64,000 nucleotides of DNA from Mesobacillus foraminis (GTDB lineage: Bacteria; Bacillota; Bacilli; Bacillales; Cytobacillaceae): NCBI RefSeq assembly GCF_004340465.1, contig NZ_SLVV01000005.1:66024-130023 (forward strand). The letters are read 5' to 3'. Made by a program: the position numbers and the translations under genes. Positions 46,809 through 56,532 of the stretch are shown piece by piece (position 1 is the first letter of the stretch; every line of letters starts with the position of its first letter). The notes beneath the pieces are model-generated. The model was given only the letters and a program-made list of their open reading frames with translations. It was not told the origin of the DNA and made no database searches.

Positions 46809-48827
46809 CTATTGCTTTACAATCATCACTCCATAAGCTTCCAATGAAGTGTTCCCGTTCATTTCCTTCCCTGTCAACAGGTCCGTACCTTCTACATTCC
46901 CGAGCACCACTTCATCTGCATTGTGGTTCAAGATAAAAAAGAATGAGCTGCCGTCTTTCCTTCTCTCCGTCACTTCCACGCCTTTAGGAACCTCAAGCAA
47001 CGGTTTTACCTGCTTTTCCTCACAAACGGTCTTCACGAAATCGGTCAAAAACGCTTTGTCAGGGCATGTTCCTACGTAATAAGCTTTCCCTTTTCCGTAG
47101 GAGTTGCACGTAATCACCGGAGTACCGGCATAAAAATCGGAACCATACTCTGCCAGCACTTCTGCCCCCTCCGAATGGATAATATCAAATAACAAACTGC
47201 AGTCATAGCTTCCGCTCAGGCTGCCTTCGTCATTTTTCATGACAATTTGATTTTTCACTTCAGGCGGCAGGGCATCAATTTCTTCGACCCAAATGCCGAG
47301 AAGATCCCTCAGTTCTCCTGGATAGCCGCCCACGGTGACAAGATCATGTTCATTCACAATTCCGCTGAAGAACGTCGTCACAAACGTTCCTCCATTTTGA
47401 ACAAACTCCTTCACCTTATCCGCATAACCCGATTTCACCATATATAACACTGGCGCAAAGACAAGTTCATACTTGCTTAAATCCTCTTCAACGCCTACCA
47501 TGTCAACCGATATATTCTCTCCAAAAAGGGCGTCGTAATATTTATGAACTTCATTTACATAATCCAACGCCTTTGATGGTCCGCTTGATAATTCCGTTGC
47601 CCATCGGTTTTCCCAGTCAAATACAATGGCAACTTTAGCTGGCACGCGTGCATCGAGCAATGTCTCGGACAGCTCCGCGAGCTCCTTGCCAAGCGCGGCT
47701 GTTTCCCGGAATACCCTTGTATTCTCATGTCCAACATGTTCAATCACCGCTCCATGGTATTTTTCACAGGCTCCTACCGACCTTCTCAATTGGAAGAACA
47801 TCACGGTATCGGCACCTCGGGCTACTGCCTGGTAGCTCCATAAGCGCATGACTCCCGGCCGTTTTAAAGAATTATATGGCTGCCAGTTTTGCTGGCTCGG
47901 CGTCTGCTCCATCAGCATAAAAGGCTGGCCGCTTTTCAGGCCTCTCATCAGATCGTGCCTCATTGCCGTAAAGCTTTCAGGTGTGTTGTAGGAAGGATAG
48001 TTATCCCAGGAAACAACATCCATTTCCTTGCCCCATTTAAAATAATCGAGTTCATTATAGGTACCCATTAAATTGGTGGTAACGGGAATATCAGGATTAT
48101 GCTTCTTTAACACATCCCGCTCTAAAATAAAGCAGTCCAGCAGACTTTCCGACTGAAAAATGCGGTAATCCAGCGAAATCCCCTGAAAATTAGTCGAGTT
48201 CCCATTCCACTCTTCGCTTACAGCGTTAGGCACTACAATTTCATCCCATTCGTAAAATGTGTGGCCCCAGAATCGAGTATTCCATGCTTTATTTAAAGCT
48301 TCCAGATTTCCATATTTCTCCTGAAGCCATTTTCTAAAGCTCACAGCACAGTTATCACAATAACAGTAGCCGCCATATTCATTCGAAACATGCCAAATTA
48401 ACACACCTGGATGATCTTTATATCTTTCTCCTAATCTGTCAGCGATCCGTTCTGCATACTTCCGGTAAGTTGGGCTGTTCGGACAGGAATTATGTCTGCC
48501 GCCAAACTTCCGCTTTCTTCCCTGGTAGTCTACCCTCAGTACATCTGGATACTTTTTAGCCATCCATGCAGGATGTGCTGCTGTACTGGTTGCCAGACAG
48601 GTATAGATTCCATTTTGGTATAAACGGTCAATTTGCTCATCCAGCCACTCAAAATTATATGTTTCTTCATCAGGCTGATTTAAAGCCCATGAAAAAACAT
48701 TTAGTGTTGCCACATCAATTCCCGCTAGTTTAAAAATACGGACATCTTCATCCCAGTCCTCTTTTTCCCACTGCTCCGGATTATAATCTCCGCCATACCA
48801 AATTTTAGGAAGCTTTTCGTTTATCAT
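46809..48827 (-). CDS. GH42 beta-galactosidase
   Basis: A 672-aa cytoplasmic enzyme that hydrolyses beta-galactosides, often galacto-oligosaccharides from arabinogalactan. It starts with WYGGDYNPEQW, the family hallmark. The acid/base Glu is in WHVSNEYGG near residue 147, next to a Cys cluster (YCYCDNCA) that binds zinc in GH42. The nucleophile Glu is in MLMEQTPSQQNW near residue 305. A trimerisation beta-galactosidase domain and a C-terminal beta-domain follow. Three in-frame start codons lie together; the one used is eight bases after AAAGG. It is divergent from an AraC-type regulator, and a cre-like box lies between them. Confidence 0.92.
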   Translation of the reverse strand: MINEKLPKIWYGGDYNPEQWEKEDWDEDVRIFKLAGIDVATLNVFSWALNQPDEETYNFEWLDEQIDRLYQNGIYTCLATSTAAHPAWMAKKYPDVLRVDYQGRKRKFGGRHNSCPNSPTYRKYAERIADRLGERYKDHPGVLIWHVSNEYGGYCYCDNCAVSFRKWLQEKYGNLEALNKAWNTRFWGHTFYEWDEIVVPNAVSEEWNGNSTNFQGISLDYRIFQSESLLDCFILERDVLKKHNPDIPVTTNLMGTYNELDYFKWGKEMDVVSWDNYPSYNTPESFTAMRHDLMRGLKSGQPFMLMEQTPSQQNWQPYNSLKRPGVMRLWSYQAVARGADTVMFFQLRRSVGACEKYHGAVIEHVGHENTRVFRETAALGKELAELSETLLDARVPAKVAIVFDWENRWATELSSGPSKALDYVNEVHKYYDALFGENISVDMVGVEEDLSKYELVFAPVLYMVKSGYADKVKEFVQNGGTFVTTFFSGIVNEHDLVTVGGYPGELRDLLGIWVEEIDALPPEVKNQIVMKNDEGSLSGSYDCSLLFDIIHSEGAEVLAEYGSDFYAGTPVITCNSYGKGKAYYVGTCPDKAFLTDFVKTVCEEKQVKPLLEVPKGVEVTERRKDGSSFFFILNHNADEVVLGNVEGTDLLTGKEMNGNTSLEAYGVMIVKQ

Positions 48828-48863
48828 GGTCATCACCTTTCCTTTATATCAATTTAATTCCAT

Positions 48864-48877
48864 TGTATGCGATTACA
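48864..48877. promoter_or_regulatory. Cre-like box between GH42 and its AraC regulator
   Basis: TGTATGCGATTACA fits the cre consensus with one mismatch and lies 37 bp upstream of the GH42 start codon. Confidence 0.45.
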
Positions 48878-48959
48878 AAACACTATTAAATATAATATAA
48901 TGGAAAGCGATATAAGAAAAAGGAACAATCCAAATGAGAATTCCCGGAGGGGCATGACG

Positions 48960-49802
48960 ATGAAAAAACATTTCCTCATTCCTTTAAATGAAAGCAAACT
49001 TCCTCTGTTTGCTGAAACGATCGGTTTCAATCCGGTACAGGAAAATATCGGACGCCCAAATGGGTACCCATATTACCATTGGATCCAAACGGTCAGCGGA
49101 GCGGGGTCGGTCCTATTTCAGCATCAAGAGTTTAACCTCCCGCCCAATAACGGAGTGCTCCTCCTTCCGCAAATGGCACACTCGTATAAAAGCGAACCAG
49201 GCGAAGGTGCTCCATGGAAAACTCTGTATATAACATTTGGCGGAATGATGGCAAAAGATATCCTGATTGCACTGGGACTCTATCAATCTGCCTTTTTTCA
49301 CTGGGAACAAGAAGCACCTTTATCAACATTCATTACGGAAGTGCTGAAGCAAAGTGACGAGGCGACTGACAGCTTTAGCATAAGGGCCTCTTCGAATGTC
49401 TATGAATTTCTCCTGCTTTTAAAAAAGTACGGGAAAACCAATAAAGGCAGCAGCTTAAAAGAAACCAGCAGCCTAGTAACGCTGTATTCCCTTATTGACT
49501 GGATGAAGGCCGAGCTTTCTAACCCGGATGTCGGCCTTGATGAAATGGCCACCTTCATAAATACTTCAAAACGCCATTTGAATTCATTGTTTCAAAAAAC
49601 CTTTCACGTTACCCCGTATGCCTATTTTGTGAATTTACGCATCCAGCAATCTAAAAAACTGCTTTTAGAAAACAATTCCACCACCATCGGTGAAATCGCC
49701 ATGGCGGTAGGATTCCGTTCTGCCAGCCACTTTGTGGCCACCTTCCGGAAAATGGTCGGTATTCCTCCTGAAAAATACCGTCACCTCAATGGCATATTTT
49801 AG
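48960..49802 (+). CDS. AraC-family transcriptional regulator of the GH42 locus
   Basis: A 280-aa one-component regulator. The N-terminal 150 residues form a cupin-like sugar-sensing domain (GYPYYHWIQTVSGAGSVLFQ, LPPNNGVLLLPQMAHSY). The C-terminus is a double helix-turn-helix with TSKRHLNSLFQKTFHVTPYA and AMAVGFRSASHFVATFRKM. The ATG used has GGAGGGG at the right distance; an upstream frame lacks it. It is divergently paired with GH42 and very likely controls it in response to a galactoside or arabinoside (inference). Confidence 0.87.
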   Translation: MKKHFLIPLNESKLPLFAETIGFNPVQENIGRPNGYPYYHWIQTVSGAGSVLFQHQEFNLPPNNGVLLLPQMAHSYKSEPGEGAPWKTLYITFGGMMAKDILIALGLYQSAFFHWEQEAPLSTFITEVLKQSDEATDSFSIRASSNVYEFLLLLKKYGKTNKGSSLKETSSLVTLYSLIDWMKAELSNPDVGLDEMATFINTSKRHLNSLFQKTFHVTPYAYFVNLRIQQSKKLLLENNSTTIGEIAMAVGFRSASHFVATFRKMVGIPPEKYRHLNGIF

Positions 49803-49830
49803 CACAGAGACATGAAATCATGCCGGGCAC

Positions 49831-49873
49831 AAAAAGGACATGCCTGCTCTCGCAAACATGTCCCTGGTATTTT
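49831..49873. terminator. Bidirectional terminator
   Basis: GGACATG and CATGTCC arms with a 14-nt loop, preceded by AAAAA and followed by a T-rich tract, between the convergent AraC and GH51 genes. Confidence 0.65.
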
Positions 49874-52800
49874 TTATTTTACATCTAAAACGATCACATT
49901 CACAGAATTTGCCGATAAATTGACCTCTGCACAATTGTCTTCCAGTGTTATATCCGATTCTGAAGGAACAACCTGTTCTGCATTCTTTTTATTCACATTT
50001 GGTGTATGGACAAGAGAGGCATCCCCGGTCACAGTGATCATTCGGCCCTCTGAAGCCACGTTTAGGTCTTTCAGCTGGATCCTGGTTGTTTTTTCAAACG
50101 GATCGGCATTTACAAGCTTTACATAGACGTGTTGTTTGTCTTTCGTTACCGAGTTGAAAATATCGGAGTTATAAGCTTCCAGTTTGTAATCCAGCACCTT
50201 GCTCACAACTGTACCGTCCGTATAGAAGCAGACGAGCCGATCTCCTGTTTCCCCGCCATAGTTGACTGAAATGGTGTAGGGTGTCTGATCCGCAAGCTCT
50301 TCGTAGCAGCTTGCACGCAGGTTTCCGGCAGCCGTACTGGAGGAATAGTCTCCCAGCATATAACCTTGGACCCCCTGCTTATACACTTTCACACCGGTTG
50401 CATTTCCGTTATATCCTACCGCGTATTCGAGGACATCCTTTTTCTCCGGTGAAATATCGGTCAAGCCAACCCCTACATAAAAACCGTCGGCACCTGATAC
50501 TTTTGTCGCTTCCACCTCGACTCGATAGTTGGCCCAGCTCTCATTCAGGATATACAACCCATTCAATCCGCCATTTTGAGCCTCTAATACAAGACCTTTT
50601 TCCGGATCCAGTGTATATCCGACAGATCCCGGAATCATCTCCCATGCAGGATTCAGTTCCTTCGTAAAGTCTTGGTCAAGCAGCACTGTACCGCTGAGGT
50701 TATCTATTACTTTTACACTCTTCACATGGAGTTCCGCGTTGCCGGCAGCAATTTCAATTCCCCCGCGCGGAGTGAGCTCTGTCAGGTTTCCATTGCGGTA
50801 AGTCGAGAACGAAGTACCCAGCAATTTGGTGCCGAGATATTTTCCAAATAAATGCTGTACGTAATAATTCGGCGTGTACCAGACACTTTCATCGTCAAAC
50901 CAAATTAAATCCGGCGTCCATCGATACGTTCCATCTGTCAGCACTTTGTTAAATAGCGGTGCATAGGCAGCCAGTCTCACGACATCGGAATTTCTTTCAA
51001 ACCCGGTCATGACTGCTGCTTCCGCAATCGCTCCCGCCAACGTATTCTTGTCGGTGGAGGCAAATTCGCCAACAAAAACCTTCGAGGTCTCCTTTTCATT
51101 CAGGGTGCCATCATGCTGGTAAGCGCGGTAATAATAGTTGTATCGGTCCGCATTGTTTAACAGATACTCGTTGGAACGGTAATAATGCTCATCGGCAATC
51201 GTATCCATATAGTTGTGCTGTTTTTCATACCAGGCTACCGTTTCTTCTGTAACGCTCTTGCCATCCGTAAAATTCACGGTTGCACTTTCCTTCAGGTTGC
51301 CGCTCAGGAACTTCCATCCCTGCTGATAGGCGTCATCATCCGCCTGTGCTCCGACGGTTGAAATAATATGCAATACATAACCCGGATAGTGGTTTTCCAT
51401 GTATTCATCAATCGCTGCTTTAAAATATTCGAAGTTCGCAAAAAATTCCGTGCCCCAGTTTTCATTGCCGACACCCAGGTAGTGAAGGTCGAATGGCGCT
51501 TCATGCCCCATCTGTCTGCGGAGGGCAGCCCACTCGTTATGTTCAAAATCGGTAGAGATTGCGAAATCAATTAAATCGGTAAAGCTCTTAACATAGTAAT
51601 CTCTCAGCTCTCCTCCTGCTGGATGAACATAATTCGAACGCGCCTGGCAAAGGACACCGCAGGCCATGACAGGAAGTGGGGTGGCATTCAGGTCTTCAGC
51701 TAATTGAAAATATTCCATATACCCCAGCCCCATGGTCATCATGTAGCCCCATACATTGAAGTTTTCCTTGCGCAGCTCGATATCGCCTACAGAGTCTTTC
51801 CATTCATAGACGTTTTCCCAAATATAGGAGCCTTCGGAAATACAGCCCCCAGGGAATCGCAGGAATGTCGGGTGCAAATCGAACAGTGCATTCACCAAAT
51901 CTTTTCTCAATCGGTAGTTAGGATTCCCTTTATAATTAGCGTGAGCCGTTTTCGATCCCTCTTCTTCGCCAGCGCCCCAGACATCCTGCGGCATCAGCGA
52001 AACCATGTCGATGGAAACCTCACCGTTAAAGGTTAACGCAAGCTGACCCAGGACATCTTTGGAGCCTGTCAGCATAATCTTGGAATCCACTCCGTACTTT
52101 CGCCAAGTATTTCCGCCTTCCACCTGAATGATTGCTGTATCACTAATTGGCTCGCCGTCCTGATCCTGCAGCTGCAAAGCAATGCTTGACGGTGATTCCG
52201 CTTTCGCCCAGATCGTAAAATCATAACGATCGCCTTGTTTAATAAACATGGCACAATGATGATTGGAATCAGTAAAACCCTTATTGATGATCGTGGTGCC
52301 GCCAGGAGCAGTTATATAATGGGAATTGACGTCTTTATCGGAAACTCCAAAGAATTCATTCAATCCTCCTGTATTCTTAACGGCAACTTTATCAACCTCT
52401 CCAAACCAGGCATGGAGCGGTTGGTGGTTTCTGCCTGTAGAACAGCCGCACTCGCCGGAAGTGTGGGAGTAGGTATCAAATACGAACGATTCGAAGGAAC
52501 GGTTTTGAACAAGCTCCGCGTAGATTCCGCCATCCGCTGCATTATTGATGTCTTCATAAAATAAACCGTACAGCGTTTCGCTGATATCCAGCACTTCCTC
52601 GCTGCCGTCAATCGTTAACAAGTGGGAGGGAATACCGTTTGGAAGAACCGATACGGTAAATTCCTTCTCAGCCACCGAGGTTCCTTTGCTTAAAATTGCT
52701 GTCAAAGTCACGCCTTTTGGAGACTGGATTTCCCCCACCATTCCGTCATCCGATAGAGCTGAAGTGTCGCTGGATTTCCAGGAGACATTCACCTTTCCGC

Positions 52801-53629
52801 CCATGAGAGAAGCAGGCAGCGAAAGATCCTTTGATACGATTGTGACTGGAAACGATAAATATTTATCTTTGGCAAGCTGAACAATGTCGGCTTCCGTAAG
52901 CGATTCGCACATCACCTCGATCACTTCATCTTCCGTAAATCCTGCCTTGTAAATGCGGAAATCGGACAAGGAACCGCTGAAATCTGCATCCACATCATAT
53001 TGTGATCTGCCGATATAATTATTGCTGTAATTCGCTGAATCGGAGAACGTTTCAAACCAATTGCGAAGTTTCGCATATGTACCGCTGGACGTCTGGCTGA
53101 TGGAGCCATCTGCCACGATTTCACCGTTCACATAGATGACCGGTCCGGCGCTGCTTAATGTGCCGCCTTCCGTTCCCCTTACTGACATGGCGACATGGAA
53201 CCATTCTCCCGATGAATACGTTCTTCCGGCATCGGCAACGAGATCTGCCTCAGAAAAGCAAGTGCCGCGCAAATTGCGAGTCAAGAAAAAATATGGTCCT
53301 GTAGAACCTTTACCGAAATCGAAAATTCTTTCCCATACATTTGTACCTTTTTTCAGGTAAACCCACGTACTAACGGTAATACCAGTATGATCGCTGATAT
53401 CCTTGAGCAAGCCGGAAGGAAGCTTCATAAAAGAAGTGCCGCTGTTTCCGCCGGCTAGCGTAACAGCTGATCTTCCGCCTACAGTTTCTACTGTTGGTAA
53501 AGCGATCCCCTCTGGTAGGGCATCATAGCCGTGCCCCGAGCTGTCCCTGCCGATATTTTCAGGATCATCAAAATGATATTGGGCAATGAGGCGGTCCTCA
53601 AATGAAATGTTTCTGCTGGTTCGTTTCAT
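49874..53629 (-). CDS. GH51 alpha-L-arabinofuranosidase with N-terminal LamG-like and Ig-like domains
   Basis: A 1251-aa enzyme, about twice the usual 500-650 residues. Residues about 10-215 are a LamG/concanavalin-like sandwich (LIAQYHFDDP, YIGRSQYDVDADFSGSLSDF), then an Ig-like module to about 340. The GH51 TIM barrel follows, from TLYGLFYEDINNAADGGIYA. The acid/base Glu is in GVGNENWGTEFF near 722 and the nucleophile Glu is in VFVGEFAST near 853. Another beta-sandwich (GLVLEAQNGGLNGLYILNES) lies between the barrel and the C-terminal domain. There is no signal peptide, although added carbohydrate-binding modules are usual in secreted enzymes. The ATG has AGGGAGAG upstream. AraR-like boxes lie upstream. 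Confidence 0.9.
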   Translation of the reverse strand: MKRTSRNISFEDRLIAQYHFDDPENIGRDSSGHGYDALPEGIALPTVETVGGRSAVTLAGGNSGTSFMKLPSGLLKDISDHTGITVSTWVYLKKGTNVWERIFDFGKGSTGPYFFLTRNLRGTCFSEADLVADAGRTYSSGEWFHVAMSVRGTEGGTLSSAGPVIYVNGEIVADGSISQTSSGTYAKLRNWFETFSDSANYSNNYIGRSQYDVDADFSGSLSDFRIYKAGFTEDEVIEVMCESLTEADIVQLAKDKYLSFPVTIVSKDLSLPASLMGGKVNVSWKSSDTSALSDDGMVGEIQSPKGVTLTAILSKGTSVAEKEFTVSVLPNGIPSHLLTIDGSEEVLDISETLYGLFYEDINNAADGGIYAELVQNRSFESFVFDTYSHTSGECGCSTGRNHQPLHAWFGEVDKVAVKNTGGLNEFFGVSDKDVNSHYITAPGGTTIINKGFTDSNHHCAMFIKQGDRYDFTIWAKAESPSSIALQLQDQDGEPISDTAIIQVEGGNTWRKYGVDSKIMLTGSKDVLGQLALTFNGEVSIDMVSLMPQDVWGAGEEEGSKTAHANYKGNPNYRLRKDLVNALFDLHPTFLRFPGGCISEGSYIWENVYEWKDSVGDIELRKENFNVWGYMMTMGLGYMEYFQLAEDLNATPLPVMACGVLCQARSNYVHPAGGELRDYYVKSFTDLIDFAISTDFEHNEWAALRRQMGHEAPFDLHYLGVGNENWGTEFFANFEYFKAAIDEYMENHYPGYVLHIISTVGAQADDDAYQQGWKFLSGNLKESATVNFTDGKSVTEETVAWYEKQHNYMDTIADEHYYRSNEYLLNNADRYNYYYRAYQHDGTLNEKETSKVFVGEFASTDKNTLAGAIAEAAVMTGFERNSDVVRLAAYAPLFNKVLTDGTYRWTPDLIWFDDESVWYTPNYYVQHLFGKYLGTKLLGTSFSTYRNGNLTELTPRGGIEIAAGNAELHVKSVKVIDNLSGTVLLDQDFTKELNPAWEMIPGSVGYTLDPEKGLVLEAQNGGLNGLYILNESWANYRVEVEATKVSGADGFYVGVGLTDISPEKKDVLEYAVGYNGNATGVKVYKQGVQGYMLGDYSSSTAAGNLRASCYEELADQTPYTISVNYGGETGDRLVCFYTDGTVVSKVLDYKLEAYNSDIFNSVTKDKQHVYVKLVNADPFEKTTRIQLKDLNVASEGRMITVTGDASLVHTPNVNKKNAEQVVPSESDITLEDNCAEVNLSANSVNVIVLDVK

Positions 53630-53689
53630 GTATGCTCTCCCTTGCAAGAATAATATAATGTAAGCCTTATCTTTTTCACCCACACCAAA

Positions 53690-53738
53690 ACTTGTACGTA
53701 TAATATGTATTTAACAATTACCTCTTGTACTTACAACT
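53690..53738. promoter_or_regulatory. Pair of AraR-like operators upstream of GH51
   Basis: ACTTGTACGTATAATA (53690-53705) and TCTTGTACTTACAACT (53723-53738) each match the AraR consensus ATTTGTACGTACAAAT at 12 of 16 positions. They are 33 bp apart centre to centre, about three helical turns. Confidence 0.5.
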
Positions 53739-53898
53739 ATTATAATGTCTAATATCTTATCTTCCAACAGATTTCTAATATTTTTTTAAAGTCCTCCAAA
53801 AAAACCCGAGATCACTACGTTCTGCTTTTACCTTTTAAGCAAAAGAACGATCCTCATGTACGCACATGTACACACTTATAGTCGCTTTCCCGATTATA

Positions 53899-53928
53899 CA
53901 AAAAAGCCGCTCAACTAATGAGCAGCTA
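53899..53928 (-). terminator. Rho-independent terminator
   Basis: GCTCA and TGAGC plus flanking AGC and GCT form a stem with an ACTAA loop; on the minus strand followed by TTTTTT. It ends the SDR gene unit that stops at 54095. Confidence 0.65.
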
Positions 53929-54094
53929 AAAGCGTGTATTTATAAGTTAATAAAATCCTCTGGTCATAATGTGTCACTAAATAATGCTGTTGAATTATCC
54001 TAAATTAAATTTCCCTCATAATAATTCGGGAGAAAGGTCTCACAAACTCTTATATCTTTCGAAAAAAGGATTTCCTTCATACCTGTATGCTAAT

Positions 54095-55003
54095 TTATAT
54101 ATTTGTTTTTGATAAAGAAAGCTGATCTTCAGGCAGCGGCTTGGTGATGCCTTCTTTATCTAGTACCTTACGCCATGTATATCGCGGTTCATATCCTAGG
54201 ATCTTTTTAGCCTTATCAATTGACATAAGGGTCTCGTGGCCTTCTATTGATTTTTTTATCGTCACATTTGGAAAATACCGATCCACCAAGTCCTTGCTAA
54301 GTTCAGGCATAATGGTATCCGGAGCCGTAATATGGAAGATATCATTTCCTAAATTACTCTTTTCTATTGCAAGAAGGCATGCCATTGCTGCGTCCCTAAC
54401 ATCACAATAAGCCCAGGCATTTTTCTTTTGAACATCCTTTTGTCTCTCATCGTGCCAGTGCATGATAGGAATTTTTTCATATTCATCTGGCTCATATATA
54501 TTTGCAAAGCGCAGAGCAACAATCTGTCCTTTTGTAAGACTGTGATACATTTCTGAAAGGTTTTCAGTCAACCGTTTTACCATAGCGTAGGATGATTTCA
54601 ATTTGTTTGGGTGTTCCTCATCTAATGGAAGATAGCTGAGTTCTTCGGGAACAAAAGGATAACCTAATACCGTTTCACTCGATGCCCAGACCAGCTTAGG
54701 AATTTTAAAATCTTTACAAGCCTCAAGGATATTAAAATTAACCATCATATTATTTTCAAATATCGCCTGAGAAGTATTCCTTACATCGGTAGGAATATTC
54801 CCAAGGTGGACAACTGCATCACTTCCCTTTAAAAGCTGGCATACCTGGCCATAATCACGCAGATCAGCTTGAATAAAGTTTTTTGATCTTGATTCCTCTC
54901 TCAATTTTTTATCTGATGCAATAACCTCATGACCGGCTTCCATAATTGTCCTGACAGCCCACCTGCCAATTTTGCCTGCTGCTCCTGTTACTACTACTTT
55001 CAC
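54095..55003 (-). CDS. NAD-dependent epimerase/dehydratase (extended SDR)
   Basis: A 302-aa Rossmann-fold enzyme. The dinucleotide loop is VVTGAAGKIGRWAVRTI at the N-terminus. The active-site YxxxK is in SSYAMVKRLTENL, with the preceding Ser in VWASSETVLG. Overall it resembles the uronate dehydrogenase / nucleoside-sugar epimerase group acting on a sugar or sugar derivative. GTG at 55003 has AAGGGG well spaced before it; an ATG ten codons upstream does not. Monocistronic, substrate not assignable. Confidence 0.8.
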   Translation of the reverse strand: MKVVVTGAAGKIGRWAVRTIMEAGHEVIASDKKLREESRSKNFIQADLRDYGQVCQLLKGSDAVVHLGNIPTDVRNTSQAIFENNMMVNFNILEACKDFKIPKLVWASSETVLGYPFVPEELSYLPLDEEHPNKLKSSYAMVKRLTENLSEMYHSLTKGQIVALRFANIYEPDEYEKIPIMHWHDERQKDVQKKNAWAYCDVRDAAMACLLAIEKSNLGNDIFHITAPDTIMPELSKDLVDRYFPNVTIKKSIEGHETLMSIDKAKKILGYEPRYTWRKVLDKEGITKPLPEDQLSLSKTNI

Positions 55004-55033
55004 AAGCCTTGCCCCTTTTCCATTATTTTTCAT

Positions 55034-55368
55034 ATCAGGATGATTTGGCTCCCTGAAAAGCTAAGTTTTACATCCCAATAACGCTGTTAGGTTTCCCCTT
55101 TCATTCTGTTTTATTGAGGCAGTCAAATGGAAACTATTGGTCAAATGGGCATTTTTATAGTGAAATGGGCTTTTTGTTCCTCTAAAAACCTTTTCCGATT
55201 ATCCGCTTAGATCCCATCAAAACAATTGATTTTAAGTACTCCATATTTTTAATTATTTTTTTCAGGCAAATGGCCCTAATTATGAGGCAATTATTTTTCA
55301 TGAAAACGACTCTTTAATGGAATAAATAAAATAGTAAACAACCTCGGCAAAGAAAGGACCTATATAGG
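55034..55368. other. Divergent intergenic region
   Basis: No gene seen. Short imperfect repeats such as TCAAATGG and GAAATGGGC recur between 55124 and 55175. Confidence 0.35.
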
Positions 55369-56196
55369 ATGAAAAAAACATTAATGGACATTTTCCTTAT
55401 TGGATTAGGATCTTTTCTTTTTGGATTATCGGTTAACATTTTTGTCATTCCCAATCATTTTGGAGAAGGCGGAGTGACGGGTATTTCCATTATTCTTTAT
55501 CACCTGTTCGGATGGGCCCCTAGTATAACAAGTTTTATTTTAAATGGAATGCTAATTGTTATTGGATATAAATTTTTAAACAAAACCACAACTATATACA
55601 CGATTATTGCTGTTACATGCATTTCATTATCATTATACTTAACCGAGTCATGGTCGATTAATTCGGATGAAGTAATTTTAAATAGTATTTTTGCAGGCAT
55701 TCTTACGGGAATAGGACTAGGATTGATTTTTCGTGCAGGTGGCACAAGTGCCGGCACAACCATACTAGCCAAAGTAACAAATCAATACCTCGGATGGAAT
55801 ATAAGTTACGGGCTTCTATTCTTTGATTTAATTGTTGTTTTTTCTTCTTATTTTATCATTGGAATAGTAGGACTTATGTTCACCCTCGTCATGCTTTATA
55901 TTGGAACAAAAGTAACAGACTTTATTATTGTTGGTTTAAATTCTAAAAGGGCTGTTACGATTATTTCCAAGTCATACGATGAGATAGCAAACGAGGTAAA
56001 TAATAAAATGAAAAGGGGCGTTACCGTCTTAACCGGTTACGGGTATTATACAAAAACCGAAAAAAATATCTTGTATATTATTATTAACAAACAAGAATTC
56101 ACCCAGCTTCGAAAAATTATCACAGCCGTTGACAGGAATGCATTTGTCTCAGTTCATGATGTCAGGGATGTTTTTGGGGAGGGATTTATAGAATAA
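55369..56196 (+). CDS. YitT-family membrane protein
   Basis: A 275-aa protein with about six membrane helices and a C-terminal soluble DUF2179 domain. Typical motifs are HFGEGGVTGISIILYHLFG near residue 30 and FRAGGTSAGTTILAKVTNQY near 125. The soluble end is KRGVTVLTGYGYYTKTEKNI and FVSVHDVRDVFGEGF. YitT proteins are widespread in Bacillus with poorly known function, and some are linked to thiol or anion transport (family knowledge, weak). Codon use is more AT-rich than that of neighbours. AGGACC is the only ribosome site-like element. Confidence 0.87.
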   Translation: MKKTLMDIFLIGLGSFLFGLSVNIFVIPNHFGEGGVTGISIILYHLFGWAPSITSFILNGMLIVIGYKFLNKTTTIYTIIAVTCISLSLYLTESWSINSDEVILNSIFAGILTGIGLGLIFRAGGTSAGTTILAKVTNQYLGWNISYGLLFFDLIVVFSSYFIIGIVGLMFTLVMLYIGTKVTDFIIVGLNSKRAVTIISKSYDEIANEVNNKMKRGVTVLTGYGYYTKTEKNILYIIINKQEFTQLRKIITAVDRNAFVSVHDVRDVFGEGFIE

Positions 56197-56397
56197 AACC
56201 TTTTTTTATTAGCTTAATGAAGATAATGGTCTTATAATGTGGTGTTAAAAACATGTTCGTTACATAACTACCTTTCCTGTAATGACGGAGTTCCTGCAAA
56301 ATGCTTCAGTGAGTCACTCTGTTTTTCGTTAACATCCTCATGGTTTTGATACGAGCATTTTCACCAGGGGTGACCTGTGATTGTTTGAAAAAGAAAA

Positions 56398-56436
56398 GAA
56401 CCGATCCTTGGTCTTAACCCCTAACAGGTTCGGTTC
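56398..56436 (-). terminator. Terminator of the UlaG-like gene
   Basis: GAACCGA and TCGGTTC arms around a 25-nt loop with an internal AACC...GGTT pairing; on the minus strand followed by TTTTCTTTTT. Confidence 0.6.
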
Positions 56437-56532
56437 CTCCTCTATTGTTTTCAACCACAAGCATGTTATCTGAAGAATTACAAAATACTTTTAAAATCCA
56501 TAGCAGCATCCCGGTCAAAAATTTAAAATTGA

